A stretch of 64,000 nucleotides of DNA from Nageia nagi (GCA_050084985.1 JBITNC010000001.1:169632001-169696000); one strand, 5' to 3'. Shown: positions 11,108 to 23,291, counted from the stretch's first letter. Translations and numbers: made by a program. The notes: generated by a model not told the origin, from the letters alone.

Positions 11108-12615
11108 TGTAATGAATCAAAATAGGGCTCATGCAAAAATGCACATTCCTTGCTTACAAAACTACTACAAACTCTAAAATAATGCATAAAACTAGTTCTA
11201 AACACAAAGCAATAATCAAATATTGCAACCAATACCCCAAGAGTGTGATGCCTTGCTCCAAAGCCAGATCTAATTGCAAACACAAAAATATCCAACATCC
11301 AAGTATAGAAGCAATAATATCATATTAAATAATGAATAACCATCCAAAAATCTAACATCTAGAATAATGATGCCAATTACTTACAATAATGCCAAATTAT
11401 GTTAGAGATCCCACTTCTAGGTATGGAGAGACAAAACATGAATAAATAACACAATATGCACTTCCAATTCCAATGTTCAAGAAAGATGAGCCAAATGATA
11501 ATAATATAGCAAAATAAAGGCCAAAGTAATTATATTCAAATAATAGTATTATAATAACCTTAATTATAATGACAATATAGAGAAGACTAATACTCTAAAG
11601 CACAGAATCGCAGTGTCGCAAGGCTTTCTCCAGGGATTCCTCCACTAGTAGCTATGGTGGAATATCAAATATCTTCTTGCAATATTCTAATAATCCAAGG
11701 GTAATGCTAACACTCACTAGATATCCTTCTATAATCCTTGAGGTTTTTTAACCCTCAAGAAATCATTGCATAAACCTAAAGTTATGTTGAACTTTAAACT
11801 CTTCATGTTATCGATGTGGATCTAAGAGAGGCACAACCCTAACTAAGAAGAAAAAGAATAATTCCAATCACTTACATGCATTAATTTTCTTCTATAAATA
11901 CTCCTTATATAGGTAACTTCATCTTATAATAATACATTTAGTTTGATGTAATCTCATCCAACGATGTTTGAGGTTGATCCGTGTGCTCACTTATCCTACG
12001 TCCATAATTAAGGTACCTCAAGATGGGAGTAATCACATTCAAGGCACAAGAGCACAAAAGTTGGGTTTTGGAAGTCCTCCAATGCTTCCTAGTAAGTGTT
12101 ATTCCATAGGAATCATGTTGCTTTACTTCAAGGAACTAAAAGGGGAGTTATTAAATGCCAATTTACATCCATCAAGGCTTCTTATATGCAATGTCCCTAA
12201 TTTAGGTGACTAATATTACATTTCAATTTAATTATTGCCTTAATATCATCATTACATCATTATTGGCATTAGAATACTAATTTACCCCTAACTAGATATA
12301 AATCACACCTAGATTAATAACATAATAATTGCACATCCTTAGAGGAAGGATGTGACTTTTCTAGTGATCAACTAGAAAGAGAATTCTAGATTCCCATGCA
12401 TGCATGCAATATTAAAAAATTGGTTGGAAAAATGAACTTCAAAATGCCATAACTCCTCTATTTCTTAACTAAACCTAGTCATGTAATCTATCAAAATGAT
12501 TGGCAAGAGGCCCCTTTTCTGTTCCAAGTGGTAAAATGTCAATTCCTAGTTTGTAGAAGACATAATCTCCTTAAAACCAAAAATGAGTAAAAATTTACAA
12601 ATTTGGGACATTACA
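11108..12615 (-). repeat. 5' LTR of the coiled-coil element
   Basis: 1508 bp, collinear with 6365-7847, with the same TG and CA ends. It is slightly longer through small insertions, one near 11322. It is followed on the plus strand by TTTAT, the target duplication. Confidence 0.9.
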
Positions 12616-13040
12616 TTTATTAAATTATTTGATTATTATTTTTACTATAAATAAAAATAATTCATATAATGATTATTATATGTACTATACATAAAAGCAT
12701 GAAATTATATTTAAGTGATTTATCTAATGAGGTGCACTAATGTTGTATTCTTTAAATAATTTATATAAACTTGTATTTTTATTTAAATTACATTATTGTA
12801 TTTAATCAATCAATTATTTAATCATTTAAATACGAATAAATACTTTTTTTATGTGATTTATTCCATATTTTTTAAATACAAACACTTTATTAAAGTATTC
12901 GATTATTATTTTTACTATACATAAAAATAATTCATATAAACTATCCATGCATTTCAAAATTATCACCCTTTGATTCACATTATCATTTATTTATAGATTC
13001 AAATACATTATTATTTTTAATATATATAAAAACAATGCAA
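12616..13040. repeat. AT-rich degenerate tandem repeat, right part
   Basis: Continuation of the array cut at 6364. It repeats TACATAAAAGCATGAAATTA, the AATGAGGTGCACTAATGTTG segment and AAACTTGTATTTTTATTTAA, then a second partial unit from about 12895. The original uninterrupted form of the target is visible at 12880-12900 (ACAAACACTTTATTAAAG). Confidence 0.65.
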
Positions 13041-13974
13041 TTATATTTGCAAAAAGCTATTCTACCTCTAAATTGGCGCATATATGCCCCAAGTATATGG
13101 TTTAAAATGGTGGAACCAAAAATTCATGTTGCTCACATACTGGGGGATAATTGGGCTGAGGAAGTCAAATTTGTAGGTGGCTTGTCCTAATTCATCTAGA
13201 AGGATACAATTTTGATTATTTTTTAGCTATATGCTCAAGGCATATATGTTCAAATTTGGAGGGAGGATAACTTCATCCTAGTGATTTGTTCAATGAGTTG
13301 GAATCATGTAATTTTTTTAGTTTTAAATTGCATTCCTCTATTTAATCGATCAAACAAACATTCTATTTATGTGATCTATTATATTTTTAAAATAATAATT
13401 ATTAAATATTATGTGGCACAATAATCAATTTTATTATTTTTGTTATCATAAGTAGCAACTTTATACTCATGAAGACTTCAAATTATTATTACAATTTTGT
13501 GTGCTTTTTTTATGACTATCCATTCTTTTACAATTTTATTCAAATATTTTTTGTATTTTTGTATTCAAATATTGTACAACTCATCATCTATATTTATACA
13601 TAGTATTTTTAATTAAATATTTTTGTGAATGCTTTAATATTCATGCACATTAAGACTTCTTGCATCAAACTTTATCTTCAACAAGTTGTAATTCTAAAAT
13701 AGAATACTTAGCAAGTTCTCATAATAAATAAATAAAAATTAATATCAATGAAAACAATCTATAACATTAAATAAAGAGATTTTAGTTAAAAACTTTAAAA
13801 TGAAATAAAGATAACTTTAAACAAGGTTCCACCATATGATATGAAATGATCCAAGTGCACCATATGATATGAAATAATTTAAATGAATAAATATATGATA
13901 TGAAATAATCTAAATGCATAATCCACTATATGATATGAAGCTATGTAATTGTAATATATGAATTTTATTCAATA
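13041..13974. other. no gene recognised
   Basis: A short less AT-rich piece (13050-13290) reads like degraded coding or element sequence but shows no domain. The rest is AT-rich with short direct repeats such as CCATATGATATGAAAT at 13831-13940. Confidence 0.4.
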
Positions 13975-15060
13975 TGCAATTGTCAGATGTTAAACCTTAA
14001 TAGAAATGTATTTTGTAAAATGTAAAATAACACTTGTCGTATCTATACCTCTACTCACTTCTCCTCTTCTCTACCCAAAAACTCAAAAATAATTATAAGG
14101 TGTTAAGCCTTGATAGATATGTATTTTGGAAAATTCAAAAGAATATAAGGCATGATAATTGTTTAACAAATTCAAAAACTTAAAAAGCTTGAAACTTTCC
14201 AAGTGCCTACCTAATAATGTTCCAAGTGCCTACCTATATTTTATTTATGTTTCACATGAGATATATTTATATGGAATGCAATGATTTGATGATATACAAT
14301 TCATAACTAGAACAAATTTTCCCTAGTTAAACTCTTTGATTAAGCACTTGGTAACAAACCCTTACAACATAACTTCAGTTATAAATACTTTAATAGCATG
14401 AGTGACTCTAATTGCATTACTCATAGGATAAATAATTATACATGGATTGTTGACCTTATTTGGCATGCAAAAATAGTTTTGTGGACTTTAAATGATGCAA
14501 AAATTATTGTACAAGATGCATGATGCAAACATAGTTTCATTGGGTACAAATTATTGGAGGATATGTAATTCATAGATATAAAAAGAATACAAAATATGGA
14601 AAAATACAAAAGGCCCAAAATTTATTTAACAAGATGTATGATGCAAACATAATTTTATGGACTCTAATGATTAGAAGATATGCAATTCATGGCTATAAGA
14701 AGGATGTAAAATGTGTAAGAATATACAAGTCTTAGGAATCATTTGAAAAGATGCATGATGCAAATATAGTTTCATAGGCTATAATGATTGCAAGATACAT
14801 AAAAAATAGGCTTTCCAAAAAAGGTGCTATATACTTTTATCTAGATGCAATTGTCAGGTGTTAAGCCTTGATAGACATGCATTTTATAAAATGTAGAAGA
14901 ATACAAGGTATAATAATCATTTGATAAGATATATACCTACTACACCAACACCTCACCTCTCCTCTCTTCTCCTTTACTCTCTCGTTTCTACTCTTCCAAG
15001 AAAAATGATAAAAATTGTAGGTGCTCGCTTGATGACTTTCCAAGTTCCAACCTAAGTTCT
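13975..15060 (+). pseudogene. degenerate PPR gene fragments
   Basis: Several overlapping remnants of PLS-type PPR motifs on the plus strand. Recurring pieces correspond to QMQLSGVKP-like and KMHDANIVSW-like blocks: GCAATTGTCAGGTGTTAAGC occurs near 14848 and in a variant near 13977, and AAGATGCATGATGCAAACAT-like blocks recur at about 14510, 14630 and 14750. The spacing of about 110-120 bp fits a 35-residue PPR motif with small indels. No frame stays open for more than about 40 codons. Intact proteins of this family bind organellar RNA and often guide editing; this is a ruin. Confidence 0.65.
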
Positions 15061-15096
15061 TAAGCACTCACTCAGAATTCTTAAAACAAAATCAAT

Positions 15097-15289
15097 GTGT
15101 CTTGGTTTTACATTGAATGTTATGGTTATGATTTCCTTATATACATGTATGTAAAATGTGGAATAATACAAAAGACATGGGAATTGTTTTACAAGTTGCA
15201 TGATACAAACACAGTTTCATGGATTAAAAAGATTAAAATGTATAGAAAAATGGGTTTTCTAAAAAAGGCTCTAGATACTTTTATCTAAA
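15097..15289 (+). pseudogene. PPR fragment, 63-codon open stretch
   Basis: An open plus-strand stretch with IYMYVKCGIIQKTWELFYKL, then LHDTNTVSW and MGFLKKALDTF. The order [hM]Y-KCG-ELF-KM-D-N-VSW-KAL is the consensus of consecutive S and P/L motifs of PLS-class PPR proteins. The ATG is probably internal to the old gene. The continuation past the stop (15287-15289) still shows a MQL block, with stops and frame changes. No start, organelle targeting sequence or C-terminal E/DYW domain is present. Confidence 0.7.
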
Positions 15290-15859
15290 TGCAATTATAA
15301 ACAAATTAGGTTTTTTTATGCTAATGAAGTTTAAGAGGTGAAGGTGAAGAAATATACCTTAGGAGTTTGCCTTGGGTTTATGCAACTAGATTATGATGAT
15401 ATTCTCCCAAGTGATATACTTTTTGTGCCAAAGTAACAAGGAGGTGATAAATAATGGTATGATCAAAAGTATTGAAATTTGATCATAAGTATCAACTTTT
15501 AATCATACCTTGTCAACTACCCAACTCATTCATGTAACTTTGTAGTTGGTATTTGTGAACTTTTTTTCTTGGTGCCTATAGAATTCATAACAACTTGGAG
15601 TTAGAAAAATTTTTAGTAGAACCCTAAAGTTATATTTTATAATTGAATGTAATTTTATACTAGAATTTGTAGTAGAACCTAGAGAAATCACATGAATTTT
15701 TCGATAAGATACATGATACATTTCTAAGGGCCATAATGATCACAAGATATACATAAAATAGATTTTCTAAAAAGGTCCTAGAGACTTTTAAGTAGGTGCA
15801 ATTATCATGTACAAAATAAACTTTGTAACCTTTTCTAGAAATCTTCCAACATGTACAAC

Positions 15860-17128
15860 CATGGGAGCTCTAGAAGAAGGTGTAGACATCTATAAAAGAG
15901 TAGTTGAAAATGGTTTTGCATTGAATGTTGTGGTTGTGAGTGCCTTATAGACATGTGCACAAAATGTAGAAGAATACATAACTCTTGATAATTATTTTAT
16001 AAGATACATAATGTAAATATAATTTAATAAACTATAATAATTGGAGGGTATGTAATTCATGTCTATAAAAAGGATACCCTCAAAATATTTGATCTGATGA
16101 AGCACTTAGGAACCAACCTAAAAATCATAACCTTTTTATATAATTTACTTACATGAAGTCATCTACTTCTAGTGGATGATGATTGTAAATACTTTAATAG
16201 CATGAGTGACTCTTAGTCATATAGGCTATCTCAAGGGATATTTGAACTTCATTACTAAAACACACATAAAAACTAAATTGGGTGTGTGGATGTGTCTAGC
16301 TACTTGGTTCTTACAAATTGAATGTTATGGTTTTGAATGCCTTGATAAACATTTATGTATAATGCATAAGAATACATAAGACCCAAAAATTATTTGGCAA
16401 GCTAAGATCTGTGATGCAAATACAATTTCATAGACTATAATGAATCTTGGAGAATATGTAATTCATAGCTACAACAAATATGCCCTTAAACTCTTTGATC
16501 TAATGAATTACTTAGGAAGAAACCATAATAGCATAAAATTTTGTATGTATTTTACTTGCATCCAGTCATCAAGTCTACTAGATGAGGTTTGTAAAAAACT
16601 TTCATAACATGAGTGGCTCTTAGTTGTGGAGGTTATATCAAGGGATCCTTTAACTTCACTACCAAAATACCAATAAAAATTGAATTGGGTATGTAGATAT
16701 GACTAGATAATTGGTGCTTGTAAATTAAATGTTATGGTCTTGAATGTTTTGATAGATATGCATGTAAAATATGGAAGAATACAGAAGTCTTATGAGTTGT
16801 TTAACAAGATGCATGATGCAAATATAGTTTTATGGACTTCAATGATTAAAGGATATTTAATTCATGGCTATAGCAAGGATGTCTTTAAAATATTTAATTT
16901 GTTGAAGCACTTAGGGATCAACCCTAATATCATAATTAATGTATGTGTTCTACTTGCATGTAGCTATCCATGTATAGTGTATGAGGTTTATGAGTATTTT
17001 AATAACATAATTCTTAGTCATATAGGCTATCTCAAGGGAGTTTTGAACTTCATTGCAAAAATACCCATAAATCATGAATTGGGTATTTGGATGATTCATG
17101 GATTAGGTTGTGAGTATGGATTTTCATA
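15860..17128 (+). repeat. tandem array of about 400-bp PPR-derived units (three copies)
   Basis: Three head-to-tail units, phased on the block AATGTT(A/G)TGG at 15923, 16321 and 16728, giving periods of 398 and 407 bp. Each unit runs from a (V)NALIDMY-like block through KMHDAN-VSW, SKDALK-F, MKHLG-NPN, an LLACS-like block and a GYLKxxLNFI block to a W-C-ACK-like end that joins directly to the start of the next. The unit spans about 135 codons, that is three to four PPR motifs plus the E-like end. The region expected between the FNSMS-like and GYLK blocks is shortened in the same way in units 1 and 3. Two more units of the same kind occur at 32696-33440. Confidence 0.75.
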
Positions 17129-17129
17129 G
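16734..17129 (+). pseudogene. best-preserved PPR unit, 131-codon open frame
   Basis: Third unit of the tandem array and the only one with an open frame throughout. It shows VLIDMHVKYGRIQKSYELF, NKMHDANIVLWTSMIKGY, KIFNLLKHLGINPN, a VLLACS block and SHIGYLKGVLNFI followed by a degenerate W-M end. These are two and a half PLS PPR motifs and the beginning of an E-type motif. The ATG is inside the old gene, so an independent gene is unlikely. The usual Cys in the KCG block is Tyr, and the C-terminal E/DYW part is missing. Confidence 0.7.
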
Positions 17130-18520
17130 AGGTCCATATGATGTTGATTTGATTGATATGTGTTTACTTTTATCTAGTTGATTATTTTATTTTACAACTT
17201 AGCTAGCACTAATGCTATTGAAAAGTGTCAACACTATAAAAAAGTGCTAATGGTAGGCTTTATAGGAGATCAGGGGTCTTGGTTATAGGAGATAGTCCCT
17301 TTAGTTGTGAAGAAGGATTTTAGTATGATTTGGAGATGTTTTTATGTAATATGGAGTGTTATTTCTCTCCTACACATGTCATATAACTACCTGATCTTAA
17401 CCCAAACACTACTTGACTCTCCATGTTGATAGGCAATGCTAATACTTTAGGTAATGTCCACCTTGGTCTTCTTGAGGAGTTTGAATTCCAAATTCAATGA
17501 GTTGGATTTATGGTATATTTTCATATTTGATAGTATGTTTATATACCATTTCTTATATAATAAGGCTATCACCAATATTGGTGTTATAAGTCATGTTCAA
17601 AGGAAGTTGAAGTAGTTCAAGGAGTTTTGAAGTGGTTCTTGGGAGTTGTAATGATTGGGAAAGCCCAAGGGGTATCATATTTTGGTATTAAAAATTCTTA
17701 AACACTTCATTTTATATTTTTTGATGTTGTAATTGATATATAATACATTGTATGAATGCTCATAGTGAGAGATGACATTATATGACTATTCTCTTTCTGT
17801 TTGAGTATCATAGTTCTTGATTTTGATTTGTGGAGTTATTTTCACTACTACATTTTACCAATTTTACATCATACCATACGTTATAAAATTGCATTTTGAT
17901 TCCATAATGCAAGATGCATTTTTGGCATGTTAAATTCAATCTATATAAAACCAATTTTTTTGATCCATTAGTTGATGCATTGGTTGACTCATTGGTTGAT
18001 GCTTTGGTTGATGTATTATTTGGTGCATTAGTTGACATATTATTTGATGTATTAGTTGACATATTATTTGATGTATCAATTGATGTATTGATTGTGTCAA
18101 ATAATTCATAAAGTGATACATGGAATAGAAAAAAAAGGCATAGATCATGCACACAAATCATGGCATGATCTATTATTGAATTTTGATGCATTCCCTTGAT
18201 TGACGATGGATTTTTAATGGTGGGTATGATGCCATTGATGAGTAAATGAATGAGCTTACCCTTTATAAGGGTATTTTTAGTGATACAAGTTTGCAAGAGC
18301 TAAAGACATATTGAAGAACATAGATAGTAGTGTGTATTTGTATTTTTTGGTAAGCAAAACATGCATTGCATACTTTAGCTTCCTATGAAGTTTGGTAGAG
18401 GCTTTCAAAGTTTGGTGTATTCCCATGAAGTTTTTAAATGTATGATTGAATGACATATCTTCTCATGGAATATGATAATTTTAGGTTACAAAAGACATGG
18501 CTTTCCTTAATAGGCATTGA
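17130..18520. other. no gene recognised; possible old LTR
   Basis: The piece 17190-17700 has an LTR-like look (TATATAATA at about 17557, CCCTTTAGTTGTGAAG upstream), but I found no second copy in the window, so it stays unassigned. The rest is AT-rich. A 12-bp tandem repeat lies at 17968-18095. Confidence 0.35.
17968..18095. repeat. 12-bp minisatellite
   Basis: About ten imperfect units of the type TTGGTTGATGCA / TTAGTTGACATA / TTATTTGATGTA. The period is a multiple of three, so all frames stay open and give repeated LVDA-like (plus) or STN-like (minus) peptides. These open frames are by-products of the repeat, not evidence of a gene. Confidence 0.85.
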
Positions 18521-18524
18521 AACT

Positions 18525-18775
18525 ATTTCACTAAATGCAATAAACACTAACAGTAGTCCAACCAAATGAATTCACCTTTCCTAGCATCCTCAAAGTATGC
18601 ACCAAAATAAGAGATTTGAAAAAGGGTTTATACATACATAAAATAATCTTTAAAATCATTTTTTATTCATATGTTATGGTTATGAGTGCCCTATTAGACA
18701 TATATGCAAAATGTGAAAGTGTAGAGAAGACACACGAATTATTTGATAAGATGTATGATGCAAATAATAAATCCT
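18525..18775 (+). pseudogene. PPR fragment
   Basis: A plus-strand frame open for about 75 codons: VQPNEFTFPSILKVC, then a GLYIHK block, then VMSALLDIYAKCESVEKTHE and LFDKMYDAN. This is P-x-x-FTF-S-L-C / G-IH / ALxDMYAKCG / A-LFDKM, the classic succession of L, S and P motifs in PLS PPR genes. The frame stops right after the KM-DAN block. Compared with the tandem units it carries the motif that lies before them in a complete gene, so it is not simply another unit. Confidence 0.7.
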
Positions 18776-19352
18776 CCTCATTATTGTAATTTTGATGCTA
18801 TAAATGATGATTTATACATCATGTATAACATTAATTATTTTATGCTTAGAATATCAATATATGATGCAAGGAATGACATTGTAATTGACACAAAAATGAT
18901 GCTTTATTTGATAGTACCCTAAGCATTAATTGATACGTCATGATATATACAATTTTTTTTAATTATGGATTAATGCATGGTATGATGCAAAATTAGTTAT
19001 TTGTAGTGGTTTTTTGAGGTTATAAAGGGTTGATTTGGTGTTGAGGAGATTATGTATTAGTTCTTGTAACATATATTATAACAATTTTCTTTACAATTGA
19101 TTGAAGAGAAGGCTGCTAAAAGGGGATGTACTCTCACATTGAAAGGAACCTTTATAGATCATTGTGTTAATCTTTGTGTATGTGATTTTCTTTTCATTAT
19201 ATTGCAATTCATTTTCTTGTTCAGTATTATAGATGTTGTTTTCATGCACATATGCTTGATGTGTTACTTTATTAGATCTTTTTGACATCAATTTGTATAA
19301 ATTTGTATTTGAGGATCCTTTGAAAGCCATAGGCTTAAAGTGATTACAGATC
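18776..19352 (+). other. probable 5' LTR or leader of the chromovirus, not delimited
   Basis: It ends next to a primer-site-like TGACATCAGAG (19356-19366), which suggests that the 5' LTR of the following element ends near 19353. The LTR start could not be fixed because no second LTR copy was found. No coding frame is credible. Confidence 0.35.
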
Positions 19353-19459
19353 ATGTGACATCAGAGTGAAAGTTTATGATTTAAAGGCTTATGGATGCAT
19401 GATAGAAGATCTTAAAGACTTGAGTTAGCTCCTACAAATCCTGGTATTAGAAGGAGAAT

Positions 19460-20764
19460 TACACAGCCTACCATGGAAGGAGTGGGAGAAGATGAACTAA
19501 TCATCCAAGAAATGGGAACCATATTAGATGTATACCTTGAAAGAAGATTTATGGATATGGAAAGGAACCTTAATCATCTAATGTATATGATGATGGAGAG
19601 AAAAAAACTTGATATTGGAAAAAGAAGACATTAGTCCAAAATTGAGGAGAGTCCTAATGGATCAATCTCTTCTTATACAAAAATACCATTCAAAATGCAA
19701 GCTAAGGTGGACATTCCTATATTTGTTGGTGTCATTGATGTTGAGAAGTTGAACAACTAGATCAAATAATTGGAGGTATACTTATTAATTCATGGTGTTG
19801 TTGAAGATGTCCATAAAATATATTTTGTAATGTTGAAAATGGGTGGACATGCCTTAGTTTGGTGGTAAATCTATGTAGAGCCTCTTAGGCATAAGAACCA
19901 ACCACTTATCTCTTCATAGGATGAGTTCATTAAGATACTTATAAATTAGTTCTATTGATTGGGCATCATAACAAGTAAGTTTTTAAGTGGTAATACTTGA
20001 GGTAATAAAAAGGGTAATCTATCCAAGATTACATCACAAAATTTAAGAAACAAGCTACTTTATTAAGCATTTCTTTGAAATACCCACAAGTTATGATGAA
20101 GTATGTTGGGGGACTACATAATCATTTGAGGAGTTATCATTTGAGGAGAGCCATTATGTTGTTCAATACATAAGACCTAGACCTTGTAACTATGTACACA
20201 CAATATATGGAGGAAGATGAAGGAAAGAAATAACAAGGTGAACATTCCAACCAAAATCTACATAAGCAGAGTGGTCTTCACAAGGGGAAATCTCAAGAAA
20301 AGAACAAAGAAAAGCAATCAGAGAAGGCTGCTACTACTACCAAGAAATATGAAAGCAACAAGCATTATCCTCATTGTGAAAAGGATGGCCATACTGAAAA
20401 TAAGTGTTGGAATCTTCAACCTAACAATAATCTACATAGGAAGAAGAATGTTGAGAAGATAAGTGCAATGATAATTAAGAGTGAAAATGTTGATGATATT
20501 TATGAGGTATATGAAGAAATCACTTAGGTTGTAGTTAAAAAGGTTGACAAGGAGGTTGAGTGCAATAAGAAGAAAGAGCAAGAAAAGGAGAAGAAGATGA
20601 TGCAACTCTTCCATATCAAGATTCAATCCAAGAAGACTGGTATTGATTCAACCTTTTATCTTGGTTCACAAGTTAATCTCATTATTGAGCACATGGTGAA
20701 TAAGTTGGGGTTGAAGACTTATAACCATCCTCATTCATATCCTTTCAGATAGATGCATAAATAT
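19460..20764 (+). pseudogene. Ty3 gag and protease start
   Basis: The frame shows KVDIPIFVGVIDVEKLN, then LKMGGHALVWW, then ISLKYPQVMMKYVGGLHNHL: the gag capsid pattern of plant Ty3 elements, broken by stops and a frameshift near 19990-20050. The zinc knuckle near 20355-20410 reads YPHCEKDGHTENKC; the first Cys of CX2CX4HX4C is Tyr (a TAT codon, one base from TGT). A Lys-rich stretch follows, then the protease block LGSQVNLI (about 20655-20680), where the Asp expected two residues before Gly is Tyr. So neither RNA binding nor proteolysis would be normal. The frame is cut at 20764 by the inserted element. Confidence 0.85.
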
Positions 20765-22143
20765 TGATGAGTCCATGAAATATCCATTTTGACATCCATT
20801 ATTTCCACCTATTTACATTCATTTTACTTCACCATTTCATATTTTATCCATATTTCTATGGCAAATTTATTATTTATTATGTATAGTTGGAAAGTTGATT
20901 AATTGAAGAATATTGTGAAAAATATAAGAAATTAGAACATAATCTTGAAGTATTGAATGAATATTATGATCTTGATTTTTTTACAAATTTTGTATGATCT
21001 TGAATTTCAAATGGTATAATAAGAATAGGAAACTAAAATACAGAAATAAAGTTACAACCCTAAAAAGTTTACAACTTCTACTAATCTTATGCAGTTTGAT
21101 AATTATTTGTTTAAGTATTACCAATTTTGCAGAAAGTGATAAAACACATTCTTGCAAAGATGATATGAGACACTTATTTTTGTCAAAGGTAAACATGTGA
21201 TATACCATTGGAAATATGGTAAAAAATGATTTCCAATCATATATCAAGTGATGAAAATGGAGTTATATAGAGAAATTTATAATGGCTACAAAATGAAGTT
21301 TGTGAAGATGTGACCAAAATGTGATATACAACAAAATAATTGCATAAGTGGCCAATTTTGATTCATCAACAATGGATGAATCAATAGTTACAAAATGAAT
21401 ATAATAAATTTTTTGAGGCATCTCAAATCATTCCACATAAATTCAAATCAGTTGCAAGCATTACAATCAAATTAAATGTATTGTTAGCATAAAGTTGATT
21501 TAGTTGTTTTGAATAAAGATAAAGAAGTTATTTTGTAAAGATTCCTTCTCACAACTATATAAGCATTTTAAGCTCAGGGAGAATATTATTATGTAATGTT
21601 GGGTATAAACTAAGTAATAAAAGTAAGTGGTGAAGGTTGCATCATATTTGTAAGTTTGTACTCCAATTTAGGAAGTTTTTAGTATTCTTTGTATTGATTG
21701 AAGTTAAACTAAGTAGAGTAGGTTAGGAGAAATTAATCTAATCTTATATGAATAAGAAAGGGCCCAATCATATAGATTTAGATTAGTCTAGATAGATTTA
21801 TATAGATTTAGATTAAATTGATTTCAATTCTTGCTGTATGATTTTCTTTCTTGCAAATTTACTACTTTCCGAGAATAGTTTATTTTTTACAATTTACTTG
21901 CTTTCTAGAATAGAATTTCATTTTTGTTGTGTGGTGTGATTTAATTTCTTGTAATTTTAATTCTTTATAGAATAAAATTTCCTTTTTGAAACTTTATTGC
22001 TTTCTAGATTAAAATTTAGTTTCTTGCAAATGTAAAGTAAGACCAATTTCTCAAGGCATTTGCATATACAATGCATGATACCTTGTAAAACTTAATCTAG
22101 ACACTAGTTTGAAAAATTAAAATGATACGTAAAAATGCAATCA
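20765..22143 (+). repeat. 5' LTR of the nested element
   Basis: 1379 bp. Collinear with 26486-28377 except for two length differences: it lacks about 730 bp present in the other LTR after position 20980, and has about 150-200 extra bases near 21740-21900. The shared part includes GCAAATGTAAAGTAAGAC and CATTTGCATATACAATGCAT near the 3' end. Confidence 0.85.
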
Positions 22144-22145
22144 TT

Positions 22146-22170
22146 TTTGGCATCATTATTGGGTAAGGTT
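22146..22170 (+). promoter_or_regulatory. decayed primer-binding site
   Basis: TTTGGCATCATTATTGGGTA follows the LTR by two bases. It looks like the TTTGGCGCC-type sequence after the 5' LTR of many plant Athila/Tat elements with its CG dinucleotides turned to CA or TG. This gives orientation and a tentative family; it is from memory of the family pattern, not a search. Confidence 0.6.
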
Positions 22171-23290
22171 TCAAAATTATCTAAGGAGTTAGTCCAAGTT
22201 TAAGTCTCTATTTGATTTTAGTACAAACAAAACGAAAATGATAATAGAGCATATGTGTTTCTCCAAGAGTTGGTGCATACAAAGAGAAAAAAAACTTCCT
22301 TGATTCTATAAGGCATAGCACAAAAAAAAAGTTGGGAATAAGGTAGTTCCATTTTTTAATCCCTATTTCAAATGAATAAAAATTGAAATTGTAGTCCACA
22401 CACACTAGTCTAACATTAGCAAGCCCAAAATTGACATTTTTAAAAAGTGTCCAGAATATGATGAAAATTGTATAGCGGATTCTAGACAAAAATGGGAATT
22501 AAAAAAAAATAAATTTTGTTGAAAAAAAATATTGAGTAGATAAAAGTTATGGCCTTTGTAATTTTTCAGCTAGTTACAAGAAAGCATGGCAAAAAGTGAA
22601 AAGTTGTTAACTTTGGAAGGCTATAATTTGAGATTATTTTATTCATTTTTGATGAAATTTGATTCATATAAGAGAATTTTGAAAATGGAATTCAATAATG
22701 TTTGCTTCATCCAAAATATGAGTGTTTATCCATGTTTAATAATGGCCTACTTATGAGCACTTATTATTTTTGGAACTGAAAATTATTTATGTGAAGAAAG
22801 ATTTATCTTAGAAGCATAAAGAAATGGGTTATCATGCAACTTGAAATAAAAATTGGAAAACCTATGGAAAGAATAAAAATATTAAAATAAAACCAAAATA
22901 AAACATTCACAACCTTAACAAGAAAAATAATTTTTATGATTTCTTTCTTGCACATCAATACTACTAAGTGTGAATCTTATTTTGGATTGTATCCTAACAT
23001 ATTTTTTGTAGCATGGATTAACAATTTGATTATAGGAGAAGGTACATCAAGTAGTAATTTTCAATTATGCATGATGAATGTATACTTTGGTTTGATGCCT
23101 TTTATTTAGTCTTCCAAGTAATCTTTTAAAAGTTGGCAATTATTGCACATTCTCTATGCTCAAGGAAATCTTGAAGATGTTTCTTGTGGTCCTTGTGGTG
23201 ACTGACTTTTTATGGATACTACATTTCCCCACCATGATTTTTGTCCTCTACTATGTACCATTATGATGCTCTAGTGTATGTGCCATTTCC
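22171..23290. other. interior of nested element, no gene recognised
   Basis: AT-rich, with many stops in all six frames and no motif of gag or pol. Only short chance frames occur. Confidence 0.45.
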
Positions 23291-23291
23291 T

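Larger units (their letters stand above)
6365..12615 (-). mobile_element. complete non-autonomous LTR retrotransposon with coiled-coil reading frame
   Basis: Two direct LTRs (6365-7847 and 11108-12615) flank a 3.26-kb interior. The element ends in the perfect inverted repeat TGTAATG/CATTACA and is bounded by identical 5-bp target duplications, TTTAT at 6360-6364 and 12616-12620. Removing it rejoins the AT repeat without a gap, which confirms insertion. The purine tract beside the LTR at 7847 and the tRNA-primer-like sequence beside the other LTR set the orientation as minus. No RT, RNase H, integrase or protease is recognisable in any frame. The interior instead holds one long coiled-coil frame. 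It must have used enzymes from another element. Confidence 0.9.

Noticed and set aside
17190-17700. LTR of the chromovirus
   Set aside because: It has a TATA-like site and LTR-like composition, but no second copy was found near 32.7 kb or elsewhere in the window.
17808-18296. 162-codon minus-strand frame rich in Ser, Thr and Asn
   Set aside because: Its central part is the 12-bp minisatellite read in one frame; no domain, start context or homologous copy supports a gene.
22208-22489. 93-codon minus-strand frame in the nested element
   Set aside because: No domain, low-complexity Phe/Tyr-rich composition; likely chance in AT-rich DNA.
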